Source: Phyllobacteriaceae bacterium
GTDB taxonomy: Bacteria > Pseudomonadota > Alphaproteobacteria > Rhizobiales > Ancalomicrobiaceae
Assembly: GCA_012517025.1 (NCBI GenBank)
Contig: JAAYVT010000393.1
Span: 1-10,256, forward strand
Direction: 5' to 3'
DNA: 10,256 nt
Below the pieces are notes generated by a model. The model saw only the letters and a list, made by a program, of their open reading frames with translations, did no database searches and had not been told where the DNA came from. Below, piece after piece: positions 1-5,867 of the stretch (its first letter is position 1; the number at the start of each line of letters is the position of its first letter). The position numbers and the translations under genes are program-made.

Positions 1-2
1 CC

Positions 3-302
3 CCGGACGCCGGCGCGGCGACGCCGGTCGGTCCTGCCGGTACGATCGCGGCGGCCGCCGGGGCGGCGGCGGTCGGCGGTGCCTTCGTCGTCGCGGCGAG
101 CGCCGCGCACGCCGCCCACACCCACGACGCGCCGTCGCCGGCCTCCGAGGCCGCGCCTTCCGACGGCGATGATGGCGTCGACACCGCCACCGGTGCGCCC
201 CTCGACGACGCGCCGAGCTTCGATCTTTCCGACGACGACGGATCGGCGGACGGCGACGGTGGCGACGGCGGATCTTCGGGGGGCGGCGACGGCGACCCGT
301 GA
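3..302 (+). CDS. C-terminal part of an unrecognised protein with an Ala-rich hydrophobic segment and an acidic Gly/Asp/Ser tail (partial, 5' end outside window)
   Basis: Reading from base 3, an open frame runs without interruption to a TGA at 300-302, giving 99 residues of a protein whose start lies before the window. The visible part opens with a Gly/Ala/Val-rich stretch (about residues 14-38) hydrophobic enough to be a membrane segment. A His-Thr-His-containing linker follows, then about 45 residues rich in Asp, Gly and Ser that look disordered and strongly acidic. Third codon positions are almost all G or C, as in the confident genes nearby. An overlapping + frame (from 79) is Arg/Pro-rich and only becomes a sensible protein at 439. 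I do not recognise the family. If the hydrophobic stretch spans the membrane, the acidic tail would lie just outside it, but this is inference. Confidence 0.6.
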   Translation, partial: PDAGAATPVGPAGTIAAAAGAAAVGGAFVVAASAAHAAHTHDAPSPASEAAPSDGDDGVDTATGAPLDDAPSFDLSDDDGSADGDGGDGGSSGGGDGDP

Positions 303-438
303 GCCGATCGATCAGCCGCGTCGATCGAACCGATCAGCAGATTTCACTGGATCGCGCGGACGTCTCGGCCGATCGTCGGCCGTCCCACCGCGTCCCGCTC
401 CCATTCGATCCGCCCGTTCGGCGGATATCCGAGGTTTC
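303..438. other. Intergenic spacer with two short hairpins before the DMT transporter gene
   Basis: This spacer separates the truncated upstream gene from the transporter. It holds two perfect inverted repeats: 366-372 with 376-382 (7-bp stem, 3-base loop) and 408-414 with 420-426 (7-bp stem, 5-base loop). The second ends only four bases before the GAGG ribosome-binding sequence at 431-434. Neither is followed by a T-run, so neither is a classical intrinsic terminator. They may end the upstream transcript or shape the leader of the transporter mRNA. I see no convincing -35/-10 pair here. Confidence 0.4.
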
Positions 439-1380
439 ATGGCTTCCCCGACGACTTCCTCGGCGGACGGCTCCGCCGCCGCGTTCGCCTCGCCGCCGTC
501 CGGCCGTTTCGGCGCCTACGAGAGCCTGCTCTACGGGGTGACGGTGTTCGGCTGGTCGACCAGTTGGATCGCCATGAAGATGCAGGTCGCCACCTCGGTG
601 CCGGAGACGGCGCTGTTCTGGCGCTTCGTGGTGTCGGCGGCGGTGATGTGGGGCTGGGTGGTGGTGGCGCGGCTGCCGGCGCGCTTCCCGGCGCGGATGC
701 ATCTCGGCTTCGCCGCGCTCGGTGTGTTCATCTTCTCGATGAACTTCGATTTCTTCTATCACGCCGCCTCGGGCCTGCCCTCCGGCCTGCTGTCGGTGAT
801 CTTCTCGCTCGCCTCGGTGATCAATTTGCTGATGGGCCGGATCGTCTTCGGCCATCGCGTCGCGCCGCGGGTGCTGGTCGGCGGCCTGCTCGGCTTCGGC
901 GGGGTGGCGGCGATGTTCTGGCCGCGCATCGCCGGCGCCGCCTTCGACGGCGCCGCGCTGGTCGCCCTCGGCCTCGGCCTCGTCGGCACCACCTTCTTCT
1001 GCACCGGCAACATGCTGTCGAGCGTGGTGCAGCGGCGCGGCGTGCCGGTGATCTCGGCCGCCGCCTGGGGCATGACCTGGGCGATCGGCATCCTCGCGGT
1101 GGCGGTTCTCGTCTCCGGCGGCGGCTTCACCGTCGAGCCGTCGCTCACCTGGATCGGCTCGCTGCTGTGGCTGGCGCTGTTCTCCTCGGTCGCCGCCTTC
1201 TGGGCCTACCTGACCCTGCTCGGCCGCATCGGCGCGGCGCGGGCCGGCTACGCCACCGTGATGTTCCCGGTCTTCGCCCTGGCGATCTCGACGGTGTTCG
1301 AGGGCTACGTGTGGACCGTGCCGGCGATCGTCGGACTGATCGCGGTGATGGCCGGCAATCTCTTCGTGTTGCGCCACTGA
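439..1380 (+). CDS. EamA/DMT-superfamily transporter (ten-helix membrane protein)
   Basis: The protein has 313 residues and the pattern of the drug/metabolite transporter superfamily. Ten hydrophobic segments lie near 28-46, 58-78, 89-106, 115-136, 144-162, 172-192, 205-226, 236-258, 268-287 and 292-311, arranged as two five-helix EamA repeats. The length fits the family norm of about 300. Segment four has a small-residue/Ser-rich face (around 111-130), a region often well conserved in EamA proteins. Members export amino acids, metabolites or drugs from the cytoplasm; the substrate cannot be told from this sequence. ATG 439 is chosen because GAGG (431-434) lies four bases upstream and the predicted membrane protein begins soon after. 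The same frame is open upstream to 79, but that extension is Arg/Pro-rich with no membrane character. It may share a transcript with the small membrane protein starting 71 bp downstream. Confidence 0.88.
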   Translation: MASPTTSSADGSAAAFASPPSGRFGAYESLLYGVTVFGWSTSWIAMKMQVATSVPETALFWRFVVSAAVMWGWVVVARLPARFPARMHLGFAALGVFIFSMNFDFFYHAASGLPSGLLSVIFSLASVINLLMGRIVFGHRVAPRVLVGGLLGFGGVAAMFWPRIAGAAFDGAALVALGLGLVGTTFFCTGNMLSSVVQRRGVPVISAAAWGMTWAIGILAVAVLVSGGGFTVEPSLTWIGSLLWLALFSSVAAFWAYLTLLGRIGAARAGYATVMFPVFALAISTVFEGYVWTVPAIVGLIAVMAGNLFVLRH

Positions 1381-1436
1381 GCGCCGCGCCGCAGGCTTTT
1401 ACCCTCCCGAAGGATCTCGGGCGTAGCCTGACGTGC

Positions 1437-1445
1437 GAGGAGAGG
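1437..1445 (+). promoter_or_regulatory. Strong Shine-Dalgarno sequence
   Basis: GAGGAGAGG ends six bases before ATG 1452 and fixes the start of the small membrane protein. The overlapping reading frame is open much further upstream, so frame length alone would have misplaced the start. Confidence 0.7.
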
Positions 1446-1451
1446 TCGCTC

Positions 1452-1928
1452 ATGCCCGTCACCGCCCGTCCGATGCCCCGTTCCGCCGTCGCGCGCGCCG
1501 GTGCGCCCGCCCGCCGGCCGAGCCGTCCCCCGCCGGCGCATCGCCCGCCTCCGCACCGCCAGTCGAGCGGCGACGTCGCCCGTCTGGTCTTGATCGGCGC
1601 CGCCATCGCGGTGGCCGGTGCGATCGGCGTCGGCGTCATCTGGGAATACGGCGCGGCGCGCAATCTGTCGGTGCCGCCGGGCGCGATCGGCGCCGGCGCC
1701 GATGCCGCGCCGCCGGGAGGCCGATCGACGACGATGTACCGCGATCTGCACGACGGCCGCATCATGGTGATGGAGATCGGTCCCGGCGGCACCCGCCTGA
1801 AGGGCACCGTGTCGAAGTCCGAAGTGCCGCTCGCCAACGACGTCGATCGCGAAGGCGGCACCTCGCAGAAGGCGCCCGAGCCCTCGGCCTCCGATCGCGT
1901 CAACGCCCTCGGCTCGGCGTTCCGCTGA
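1452..1928 (+). CDS. Small single-pass membrane protein of unknown function, Pro/Arg-rich N-terminus
   Basis: The product has 158 residues. Residues 1-40 are basic and rich in Pro, Ala and Arg with no acidic residue, followed by one clear hydrophobic helix (about 43-64, ending in a Trp-Glu-Tyr belt). The rest is soluble: a Gly/Ala/Pro linker (65-92), then a conserved-looking segment (about 93-125) with a possible beta-hairpin (the 'GRIMVMEIG' stretch at 102-110), then a polar tail. By the positive-inside rule the basic N-terminus should be cytoplasmic and the C-terminal part periplasmic. The start is set by the strong ribosome-binding sequence at 1437-1445. The gene ends four bases before the stop codon of the convergent lysR gene, leaving no room for a separate terminator. 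I do not recognise the family. A membrane-anchored periplasmic or envelope protein is the most that can be inferred. Confidence 0.7.
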   Translation: MPVTARPMPRSAVARAGAPARRPSRPPPAHRPPPHRQSSGDVARLVLIGAAIAVAGAIGVGVIWEYGAARNLSVPPGAIGAGADAAPPGGRSTTMYRDLHDGRIMVMEIGPGGTRLKGTVSKSEVPLANDVDREGGTSQKAPEPSASDRVNALGSAFR

Positions 1929-1932
1929 GCCG

Positions 1933-2817
1933 TCAGTCGATCGCCGCGCCCGACGCCGAGGAGAGGTTGTCGAGCGAGGAGACGACGTGGCCGATCAGCG
2001 CCTCCACCACCGTGCTCGCCGGTTCGCGCGAGCGCACCAACCCGATCTCGACCATCGGCAGTCGCGGCAGTCCCTCGCGCTCGCCGAGCACCCGCATCCC
2101 CGGTCGCAGCGCCGATTCCGGCAGCACCGACACCGCCAGACCGGCGAGCACCGCCGCCCCGACCGCCGTCGAGTTCCACGACACGTAGAGCAGACGATGC
2201 CGGCGCCCCGCCGCCTCGAGCCCCTCCAACGCCGCCCGCCGCCAGTCGCAGGTCGGCCGCCCCAGCGCCACCGGCAGCGGGTCGAGCTCGTGCGCGGCAT
2301 GGCGTTGCGAACCCACCCACAGCAGCGGCTCGCGACGGATGATCTCCGCCGGCCCCTTCTCGCGCACGTGGGTGATGATCGCGACGTCCAGCTCGCCCGC
2401 CGTGATCGCCTCGACCAGATTGGGCGTCGGGGCGCACACCACCGTCACCTCGGCGCGCGGGTTGGAGGCGGCGAAGCGGGCGAGGATTTCCGGCAGGAAG
2501 CGGTCGGCGTAGTCGTCCGGCGTGCCGAGCCGGACCCGGCCGCTCAGCTCCGCCTCGCGGAACACCGCCAGCGTCTCGTCGTTGAGCCGCAGCAGGCGGC
2601 GGGCATGAACGAGCAGCCGCTCGCCGTCCTCCGACAGCCGTGAGCCGCGCCCGTCGCGGGCGAAGATCGGCTTGCCGATCCGATCCTCCAACCGCCGCAT
2701 CTGCATCGACACCGCCGACTGCGTCTTCGCCACCCGATCCGCCGCGCGGGTGAACGAGCCGGTCTCGGCGATGGCGACGAAAGTTTTCAGCTGGTCGAGA
2801 TCCAAGGTCGCGGGCAC
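1933..2817 (-). CDS. LysR-type transcriptional regulator
   Basis: A 294-residue protein of standard LysR length. Residues 6-65 form the winged helix-turn-helix, including the typical 'FVAIAETGSFTRAA' and 'TQSAVSMQMRRLE' stretches. A linker helix follows, and then the periplasmic-binding-protein-like effector domain from about residue 92 to the end, with 'RVRLGTPDDYADRFLPEIL' as its first strand and helix. The start is GTG (2815-2817); a GGAG about seven bases upstream supports it and no ATG lies in frame nearby. An ATG at 2828-2830 belongs to another frame. The gene is divergent from the DUF1127 gene, the usual arrangement for a LysR target, and the shared region carries a predicted lysR promoter and a LysR-box-like palindrome. 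Its HTH sequence differs from the LsrB/VtlR subgroup, known to control DUF1127 genes in Brucella, as I remember it, so this is probably a different subgroup. The effector is unknown. Confidence 0.93.
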   Translation of the reverse strand: MPATLDLDQLKTFVAIAETGSFTRAADRVAKTQSAVSMQMRRLEDRIGKPIFARDGRGSRLSEDGERLLVHARRLLRLNDETLAVFREAELSGRVRLGTPDDYADRFLPEILARFAASNPRAEVTVVCAPTPNLVEAITAGELDVAIITHVREKGPAEIIRREPLLWVGSQRHAAHELDPLPVALGRPTCDWRRAALEGLEAAGRRHRLLYVSWNSTAVGAAVLAGLAVSVLPESALRPGMRVLGEREGLPRLPMVEIGLVRSREPASTVVEALIGHVVSSLDNLSSASGAAID

Positions 2818-2844
2818 GACGAAGCTCCATCAAAATTTTTGAAC

Positions 2845-2858
2845 TTCGAGATTAAGAA
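2845..2858. promoter_or_regulatory. Possible LysR-type box (TTC-N8-GAA)
   Basis: A dyad with TTC at 2845-2847 and GAA at 2856-2858 contains the T-N11-A core usual for LysR regulators and covers the predicted -10 of the lysR promoter. It lies within a larger inverted repeat, CTTCGA (2844-2849) and TCGAAG (2878-2883). Binding here would be expected to repress lysR. A role in activating the divergent gene is inference. Confidence 0.3.
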
Positions 2859-2877
2859 CATTCGTTGGATCGATCAA
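2849..2877 (-). promoter_or_regulatory. Predicted promoter of the LysR gene
   Basis: On the minus strand TTGATC (2877-2872) is followed, after exactly 17 bases, by TAATCT (2854-2849), a good match to a housekeeping -35/-10 pair. The start site would lie near 2842, giving a leader of about 25 bases that includes the ribosome-binding sequence. Prediction from sequence only. Confidence 0.45.
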
Positions 2878-3006
2878 TCGAAGCCGGGCATGGTGCCGAC
2901 GTTCCGGTCGCAACCCTCCAACGCGCCGCCGAATCTCCCGATTCGGCGGTCGTTTCGTCGTCGGCCGGTGAATTCGGCAAATCGGAGAGATCCAGAGGAG
3001 AGTCCC

Positions 3007-3381
3007 ATGTTCGGTTCGAAGAGCTTCCCATCCGTCCTTTCGGCCGTCGTCCTCGGCGCCGTGGCGAACGGCGTGGCGGTCTTCGGCCGCATCTGGACGG
3101 CTCGCCGCCACCGTGGCGCGGTGACGGGCCTGCTCGAGCTCGACGATCACATGCTGCGCGACATCGGCATCACCCGCGGCGACGTCGCCGCCTCGCTGAC
3201 GATGTCGCCGTTGCGCGATCCCTCGACCCGGTTGCGCATTCTGGCGGTGGAGCGGCGTGCCGCGCGCCGGGCCCAGCGGCGCGAGGTCTTGGAGGCCTGG
3301 GGACGGGACGGCGCGATGATCGCCGCGCCGACCCCCGAGCCGACCCCCGAGCCGACCCCCGAGCCGAGCTCACAGGCCTGA
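3007..3381 (+). CDS. DUF1127 (YjiS-like) protein, unusually long, with a Pro-Thr-Pro-Glu repeat tail
   Basis: A 124-residue protein. Residues 1-27 are mildly hydrophobic (Val/Ala/Gly). Residues 28-66 contain the DUF1127 signature: the basic Arg-Arg-His-Arg patch, 'LLELDDHMLRDIGITRGDV' and a following helix. An Arg-rich helical stretch follows (about 75-95), then a tail of three Pro-Thr-Pro-Glu units. Most DUF1127 proteins are about 45-80 residues, so everything after residue 70 is extra. Some alphaproteobacterial DUF1127 proteins bind RNA or affect small-RNA turnover and phosphate or carbon metabolism. The Arg-rich helix would suit nucleic-acid binding, but that is inference. ATG 3007 is preceded by AGAGGAG (2994-3000) at six bases. 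The gene is divergent from lysR, and its last 12 bases overlap the end of the convergent DUF937-like gene. Confidence 0.82.
   Translation: MFGSKSFPSVLSAVVLGAVANGVAVFGRIWTARRHRGAVTGLLELDDHMLRDIGITRGDVAASLTMSPLRDPSTRLRILAVERRAARRAQRREVLEAWGRDGAMIAAPTPEPTPEPTPEPSSQA
3328..3363 (+). repeat. Three perfect 12-bp tandem repeats inside the DUF1127 gene
   Basis: The unit CCGACCCCCGAG occurs three times without mismatch (3328-3339, 3340-3351, 3352-3363), followed by the first five bases of a fourth unit. In frame, each unit encodes Pro-Thr-Pro-Glu. The perfect identity at DNA level points to recent slippage, so copy number is likely to vary between strains without breaking the frame. Confidence 0.9.
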
Positions 3382-4167
3382 GCGCGTCGGCGGCGCATCG
3401 GCGGACTTCGACGCGGCGGCGAGATCCGCCGCGTCCGACCAGAACCGGTCGAAGATCGCCTCGAGCGCCTTCTGCTGCTCCGATTGGGCCGCCCGTCCGG
3501 CCTCGAACAGCCGCCCGACCGTGCGGCCGGGCGGCGGCACCACGTCTTCGGGGGCGAGCGGCTCGTCGATCGGCGGGCCGCCGTTGTTGAAGCCGCGCAG
3601 GAACTCGCCGAGGATCTCGCCGAAGACGTTGGTCGGCCCGATCGGGTTCGGCGTGCGGCGGAGCGTGTCGCCGACCAGCTTCGAGGTGTTGGGGCCGATG
3701 GTGTCGGTCAGGATTTCGTCGAGCGTCGGCGCCGCCCGCGGCTTCGGCTCGACCAGCGGCGCCAGCGCCTCGGTCAGCGGATTGGCCTTCAGCACTTCGG
3801 AGAAGGCGACCATCGTCTGCTCGGTGGCCAGCGGCAGGGCGATCTCGAGCACCTTGCGGTCGACCCCCGAGGTCGCCGCCACCACGTCGATCACCGCCGC
3901 CGTCACTTCGCGCGAGCCGAACAGGCGCCCCAGCGCCTCGCCCCCCGGCATCGAGGCGGCGAAGTCCGGCTTCGGCTTGACCAGCCCCATCATTTCGGCG
4001 AGCCCGCGCGGATCGGCGGCGCGGCGGCGGATCGCCGTGGTCACCGCCGGCCACAGCGCGTCGAAGGCGGCGCGGCCCTGATCGGCGGCGACGCCGGACG
4101 CCGACAGGAGGTCGGAGAACTTCGCCGGATCCATCAATTTGCCGAGGGCTTCGAGGGTGTCCTGCAT
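3370..4167 (-). CDS. DUF937 (YidB-like) family protein
   Basis: A 265-residue protein with no signal peptide or membrane segment, so probably cytoplasmic. Residues 20-125 resemble DUF937: a helical repeat with 'ALWPAVTTAIRRRA' (37-50), then 'GGEALGRLFGSREVTAAVIDVVAATSG' (75-101, not all strictly conserved) and a second helix ending 'LEIALPLAT' (107-115). The remainder (140-265) is polar and Pro-rich, with 'DEILTDTIGPNTSKLVGDTLRRTPNP' (150-175) and a helical C-terminus. DUF937 has no established biochemical function. The start at 4165-4167 is an ATG with a close GGAG three bases upstream, shorter than ideal spacing. The gene is divergent from gshA across 181 bp and its last 12 bases overlap the convergent DUF1127 gene. 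The family assignment is from pattern memory; the coding call is firmer than the family call. Confidence 0.72.
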   Translation of the reverse strand: MQDTLEALGKLMDPAKFSDLLSASGVAADQGRAAFDALWPAVTTAIRRRAADPRGLAEMMGLVKPKPDFAASMPGGEALGRLFGSREVTAAVIDVVAATSGVDRKVLEIALPLATEQTMVAFSEVLKANPLTEALAPLVEPKPRAAPTLDEILTDTIGPNTSKLVGDTLRRTPNPIGPTNVFGEILGEFLRGFNNGGPPIDEPLAPEDVVPPPGRTVGRLFEAGRAAQSEQQKALEAIFDRFWSDAADLAAASKSADAPPTRSGL

Positions 4168-4278
4168 GATCTCCGTCCGCGCGGGGGGTACTCGCGGCGA
4201 TCATCGGCCGGGATGCTCCCCGCGTCAAATCGCCTCTCGTCGAGGGGAGATCGTTCACCGGAGAGGGTCGGTTCGTTC

Positions 4279-4319
4279 AGGAATTCGCATTTGTCCCGCC
4301 CCCGCCGCGTCGTTATGGT
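4279..4319 (+). promoter_or_regulatory. Predicted gshA promoter with upstream shared motif
   Basis: TTGTCC (4291-4296) and TATGGT (4314-4319) are separated by 17 bases and lie about 30 bases before the gshA start, a fair housekeeping promoter. The -35 is the 3' end of a 17-bp element (4279-4295) that recurs with three mismatches at 6889-6905, ahead of the cytochrome c gene. An AGGA (4336-4339) nine bases before ATG 4349 is the likely ribosome-binding site. Confidence 0.5.
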
Positions 4320-4348
4320 GCGCGACCCGACACCCAGGATCCGTTCCC

Positions 4349-5719
4349 ATGGCCCGCGACACCTCCGACGACCGCCCCATCGAAAGCCGCGACGACCTCG
4401 TCGCCTGGATCGCGGCGGGAGAGAAGCCGGCCGAGCGCTGGCGCCTCGGCACCGAACACGAGAAGTTCCCGTTCCGCCGCGCCGACGGCGCACCCGTCGC
4501 CTACGAGGGTGCGGCCGGCATCCGCGCCCTGCTCGAAGGGCTCGGCGCGCGGACCGGCTGGGAACCGATCTTCGACGGCGAGGCGATCATCGGGCTCGCC
4601 GACGACGTCGGCGGCGGCGCCATCAGCCTGGAGCCCGGCGGCCAGTTCGAGCTCTCCGGCGCGCCGGTCGCCGACGTCCACGCCACCCGGGTCGAACTCG
4701 ATCGTCACCTCGCCGACGTCGCCGCGATCGGCGACGCGCTCGGCCTCGGCTTCGCCGGCCTCGGCACCTCGCCGAAGTGGACGATCGCCGAAACCCCGGT
4801 GATGCCGAAGTCGCGCTACCGGATCATGATGAACTACATGCCGAAGGTCGGCAGCCGCGGTCTCGACATGATGTTCCGCACCTCGACGGTGCAGGTGAAC
4901 CTCGACTTCGCCACGGAAGCCGACATGGTCGCCGAGCTGCGCGTCGGCCTCGCGCTGCAGCCGATTGCCACCGCGCTCTTCGCCGCCTCGCCCTTCCTGG
5001 ACGGCAAGCCGACCGGCTTCCTCTCCACCCGCTCGGCGATCTGGCTCGACACCGACCGCGATCGCACCGGCATGCTGCCGCGCGCCTTCGCGCCCGACTT
5101 CGGCTACGCCTCCTACGTCGAGTGGGCGCTCGACGTGCCGATGTATTTCGTCAAGCGTGGGCCGACCTATCACGACGTCACCGGCACCACCTTCCGGCAG
5201 TTCATGGCCGGCGCGCTGAAGGAGCGTCTGCCCGGCGTCGTCCCCGAGATGGGGGATTGGACCAATCATCTCGGCACGCTCTTCCCCGAGGTGCGGTTGA
5301 AGCGCTACGTCGAGATGCGCGGCGCCGACGCCGGCCCGCGCGCCCTGATCGCCGCGCTGCCCGCCTTCTGGGTCGGCCTGCTCTACGATTCCGAGGCGCG
5401 CGACGCCGCCGCCCGTCTCATCGCCGACTGGACCGCCGGGGAGCGTCAGGCCCTGCGTGACGCCGTGCCGGCGACCGCGCTCGCCACCCCCTTCCGCGAC
5501 CGCACCGTGCGCGAGGTGGCGCGCGAGGTGCTGGCGATTTCGCGGGACGGCCTGAAGCGCCGCGCCCGTCTCGATGCGGCCGGTCGCGACGAGACCGTTC
5601 ATCTCGACGTGCTCGACGACATCGTCGCCTCGGGCGTGACCGTCGCCGAGCGTCTCCTCGCCGACTTCGCGGCGAACGGCGGCGACGCCGGGAAGATCCT
5701 CGCCGCCGCCGAGATGTGA
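4349..5719 (+). CDS. gshA: Glutamate-cysteine ligase (gamma-glutamylcysteine synthetase), plant/alphaproteobacterial type
   Basis: This enzyme joins L-glutamate and L-cysteine with ATP, the first and rate-limiting step of glutathione synthesis, in the cytoplasm. The protein has 456 residues, the usual length for the proteobacterial group related to plant GSH1. Diagnostic segments in order: 'GTEHEKF' (34-40, active-site start), 'SLEPGGQFELSG' (93-104), 'SPKW' (141-144), 'MMNYMPKVG' (160-168), 'STVQVNLDF' (179-187) and 'NHLGTLFPEVRLKRYVEMR' (306-324). The protein contains no cysteine, so it cannot use the disulfide switches that control plant enzymes. ATG 4349 follows an AGGA and a promoter-like sequence. 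The same frame is open upstream to 4139, but that part does not look like protein. It has its own promoter region and converges on rsmE; in many Hyphomicrobiales, as I recall, rsmE and gshA are neighbours, so the pairing is conserved even if orientation differs. Confidence 0.95.
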   Translation: MARDTSDDRPIESRDDLVAWIAAGEKPAERWRLGTEHEKFPFRRADGAPVAYEGAAGIRALLEGLGARTGWEPIFDGEAIIGLADDVGGGAISLEPGGQFELSGAPVADVHATRVELDRHLADVAAIGDALGLGFAGLGTSPKWTIAETPVMPKSRYRIMMNYMPKVGSRGLDMMFRTSTVQVNLDFATEADMVAELRVGLALQPIATALFAASPFLDGKPTGFLSTRSAIWLDTDRDRTGMLPRAFAPDFGYASYVEWALDVPMYFVKRGPTYHDVTGTTFRQFMAGALKERLPGVVPEMGDWTNHLGTLFPEVRLKRYVEMRGADAGPRALIAALPAFWVGLLYDSEARDAAARLIADWTAGERQALRDAVPATALATPFRDRTVREVAREVLAISRDGLKRRARLDAAGRDETVHLDVLDDIVASGVTVAERLLADFAANGGDAGKILAAAEM

Positions 5720-5743
5720 GGCTCGCGCGGTTCGGACCGGCTG

Positions 5744-5766
5744 CGCCGACGGATCGTCCGTCGGCG
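5744..5766. terminator. Hairpin 1 downstream of gshA (10-bp stem)
   Basis: Bases 5744-5753 pair perfectly with 5757-5766 around a 3-base TCG loop, 25 bases after the gshA stop. The stem is GC-rich and very stable, but no T-run follows on either strand. It is probably part of the termination region between the convergent gshA and rsmE genes. Confidence 0.45.
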
Positions 5767-5776
5767 GCGGAGGCTT

Positions 5777-5804
5777 CTTCTCCCTTCTCACCCGAAGGGA
5801 GAAG
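5777..5804. terminator. Hairpin 2 between gshA and rsmE (11-bp stem)
   Basis: CTTCTCCCTTC (5777-5787) pairs perfectly with GAAGGGAGAAG (5794-5804) around a 6-base loop. It lies between two genes that converge, so one symmetric hairpin could serve both. A T-run is missing on both sides, so either Rho helps or this is a dispersed palindromic repeat of the kind common at gene ends in alphaproteobacteria. Confidence 0.5.
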
Positions 5805-5867
5805 GACGGCGCGCGCGGTTCGCCCTCGGAGCATCTCTCTTCGCGCGGATGCGGACCGTCTTCCGCC

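Noticed and set aside
79..438. N-terminal extension of the DMT transporter to ATG 79
   Set aside because: The extension is Arg/Pro/Thr-rich, overlaps the upstream coding frame, and has no ribosome-binding support. ATG 439 has GAGG upstream.
1145..2833. A 562-residue open frame on the minus strand
   Set aside because: It overlaps the LysR gene in another frame and runs antisense to the small membrane protein. It has no recognisable domain, and its N-terminus is the shifted reading of the LysR helix-turn-helix.
2841..2859. Alphaproteobacterial LexA box (GAAC-N7-GAAC) before the DUF1127 gene
   Set aside because: The two GAAC copies are 11 bases apart rather than 7, so they do not fit the consensus.
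4139..4348. N-terminal extension of gshA to 4139
   Set aside because: It crosses the predicted promoter and overlaps the start of the divergent DUF937-like gene; ATG 4349 fits the family start.
4313..5791. A 492-residue open frame antisense to gshA
   Set aside because: Mirror of the strong gshA codon bias; gshA has unambiguous family motifs and no domain is seen in the antisense frame.
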